Translations under genes and position numbers: made by a program
Source: Pseudomonas mandelii
Lineage (GTDB): Bacteria; Pseudomonadota; Gammaproteobacteria; Pseudomonadales; Pseudomonadaceae
NCBI RefSeq assembly: GCF_900106065.1
Contig: NZ_LT629796.1
Coordinates: 6,672,501 to 6,736,500, forward strand
DNA: 64,000 nt
Direction of reading: 5' to 3'
In this document: piece by piece, positions 63,057 through 64,000 of the stretch
How the letters are laid out: each line of letters opens with the position of its first letter
Numbering within the stretch: the stretch's first letter is position 1
The notes under the pieces: generated by a model
Databases searched by the model: none
Seen by the model: the letters and a program-made list of their open reading frames with translations, nothing else
What the model was told of the DNA's origin: nothing

Positions 63057-63845
63057 TCAGAACGCGGGTTTCACGCTGGTGCCGAAGTAATGCTGGGACA
63101 GGTCGTCGTAGTCTTTGCTGGCCAGCAAAGAGGTGATGGCTTTGTCGAGTCGGGCCTTGAGTTCGGCGTCATCCTTGCGCAGGCCGGCGCCCACGCCTTT
63201 GCCGAAAATCGGGTCATACGGCACGGCGCCCAGGTATTCCAGGTTGCTGTTGCGGGCATCCGGGGTCTGCACGAAGGCTGCCATCGCCGTACCGTCCGCC
63301 ATCATCAGGTCGATGCGACCGGCAATCAGGTCGGCGTTGGCCGAGTCCTGGGTGTCGTAATACTTCACGTCAGCGATTTTTTCGTAGTACTGCTTGAGGT
63401 AACTGGCGCTCACCGTCGAGTTCTGCACACCGATGATCTTGCCCTTGAGGTCATCCGGATACGTTTTCACCGACGAGCCCTTCGGCCCGACAATCGCAAT
63501 CACGGAGTCGTAATACGCCTTGCTGAAGGCGATCTGTTTTTCGCGCTCCTCAGTCACCGACATCGACGAGAAAATCACGTCGATCTTCTTCGCCAGCAAC
63601 GATGGAATGATCCCATCCCACGCCACTTCCTTGATCTCGCACTCGGCTTTCATTTCGCTGCACAGCTTGTGGATCAGGTCGACTTCAAAGCCTTTCCATT
63701 CACCGTTGGCCTGCTTCTCGGTGTACGGCGGATAGGGTTCGGCTGCGACTGCGAACCGTATAGGTTGTGCTTGTGCCGCGCTCATCCCGGCCAGCAATAC
63801 GCAGGCCACGCCCGTCATCCAGTTTGCCAAACGTCGATTTCCCAT
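63057..63845 (-). CDS. Polar amino-acid ABC transporter periplasmic binding protein
   Basis: A 262-residue exported protein with a signal peptide (about 1-26, ending AQAQ). The mature start IRFAVAAEPYPPYTEKQANGEWKGFEVDLIHKLCSEM is the family-3 amino-acid binding-protein signature. AWDGIIPSLLAKKIDVIFSSMSVTEEREKQIAFSKAYY is its second block. Start at MGNRRLANW; longer in-frame starts lack a signal peptide. Confidence 0.93.
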   Translation of the reverse strand: MGNRRLANWMTGVACVLLAGMSAAQAQPIRFAVAAEPYPPYTEKQANGEWKGFEVDLIHKLCSEMKAECEIKEVAWDGIIPSLLAKKIDVIFSSMSVTEEREKQIAFSKAYYDSVIAIVGPKGSSVKTYPDDLKGKIIGVQNSTVSASYLKQYYEKIADVKYYDTQDSANADLIAGRIDLMMADGTAMAAFVQTPDARNSNLEYLGAVPYDPIFGKGVGAGLRKDDAELKARLDKAITSLLASKDYDDLSQHYFGTSVKPAF

Positions 63846-63873
63846 GATTTTTCCCCGTCTTTTTATGATGTTT

Positions 63874-64000
63874 TCAGCGAGTCTGATGAGCGTTGACGAA
63901 TTGTCGGCAACGCTCGCTGCGTGGGTGTACAAACACGTCGTCCGGCGAACCGGTTTCCTCGATCAGCCCTTGGTGCAGGTAGGCGACTTGGGAAGAGACA
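63874..64000 (-). CDS. ABC transporter ATP-binding protein, C-terminal end only
   Basis: The last about 41 codons: VAYLHQGLIEETGSPDDVFVHP and ERCRQFVNAHQTR, then stop. This is the typical end of HisP/GlnQ-type ATPases (GxI.E.G.P.. VF..P ...R...F). The rest lies outside the window. It is the first gene of the amino-acid importer. Confidence 0.85.
   Translation of the reverse strand, partial: VSSQVAYLHQGLIEETGSPDDVFVHPRSERCRQFVNAHQTR

Overview
The window is a gene-dense, high-GC chromosomal segment that looks like Pseudomonas, most likely the P. fluorescens group. The signs are the aguA/aguB agmatine genes, short REP/REPIN hairpins of the kind common in that group, a DUF6124-like protein, an AlgU-like promoter, and lineage-typical ABC, MFS, LysR and AraC genes. 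This assignment is inference from recognised families; no rRNA or tRNA is present to confirm it.

Layout. 0-4.5 kb: an agmatine/polyamine operon on the minus strand (aguA, aguB, a putrescine-binding protein, and a Tat-exported deiminase cut by the window edge) with a divergent LysR regulator. 4.5-15.8 kb: a long A+T-rich leader followed by a seven-gene plus-strand operon. It encodes a UDP-GlcNAc 2-epimerase, a BcsB-like protein, an NfrB-like glycosyltransferase with MshEN c-di-GMP-type modules, an NfrA-like TPR/outer-membrane protein, AlgF-like and AlgJ/AlgX-like O-acetylation proteins, and a YbcH/DUF4434-like protein. I read this as a c-di-GMP-controlled, probably O-acetylated ManNAc-type exopolysaccharide secretion system, and it is the most interesting system in the window. 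15.8-20.7 kb: accessory genes (VOC protein, MFS pump, a 59-codon NRPS remnant, a stand-alone ribosomal L7/L12 C-terminal-domain protein in A+T-rich DNA, a GNAT, cytochrome c). 20.6-33.9 kb: mixed metabolic and regulatory genes, including an SDR/AraC pair, a dCache-type diguanylate cyclase, a Ppx/GppA phosphatase, an exported epoxide-hydrolase-like enzyme, an OYE/HxlR pair and an acyltransferase beside a truncated metallo-beta-lactamase-fold gene.

34-46.5 kb is a low-density, decayed region. It holds a sulfatase, two outer-membrane-type proteins, a class V aminotransferase, a glycosyltransferase next to a 2-oxoglutarate oxygenase in A+T-rich DNA, several gene fragments (VOC, zinc alcohol dehydrogenase), a 35-bp intergenic repeat, and long stretches with no convincing gene.

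46.5-49.7 kb: a four-gene ABC importer of the PhnD/PhnC/PhnE type, probably the putative selenate family. 49.7-52.1 kb: a GFA protein and an amidase preceded by a coupled mini-ORF. 52.2-58.8 kb: a stress-type cluster with a YbdK-like ligase, a ZIP transporter, a manganese catalase, a three-gene DUF3618/YqjE-like envelope operon, a RidA protein and a small acidic protein under an AlgU-like promoter. 58.8-64 kb: an AstE-like deacylase, a TetR regulator convergently overlapping a DMT exporter, and a polar amino-acid ABC transporter with a REPIN between the binding-protein and permease genes. The transporter's ATPase gene runs off the right edge.
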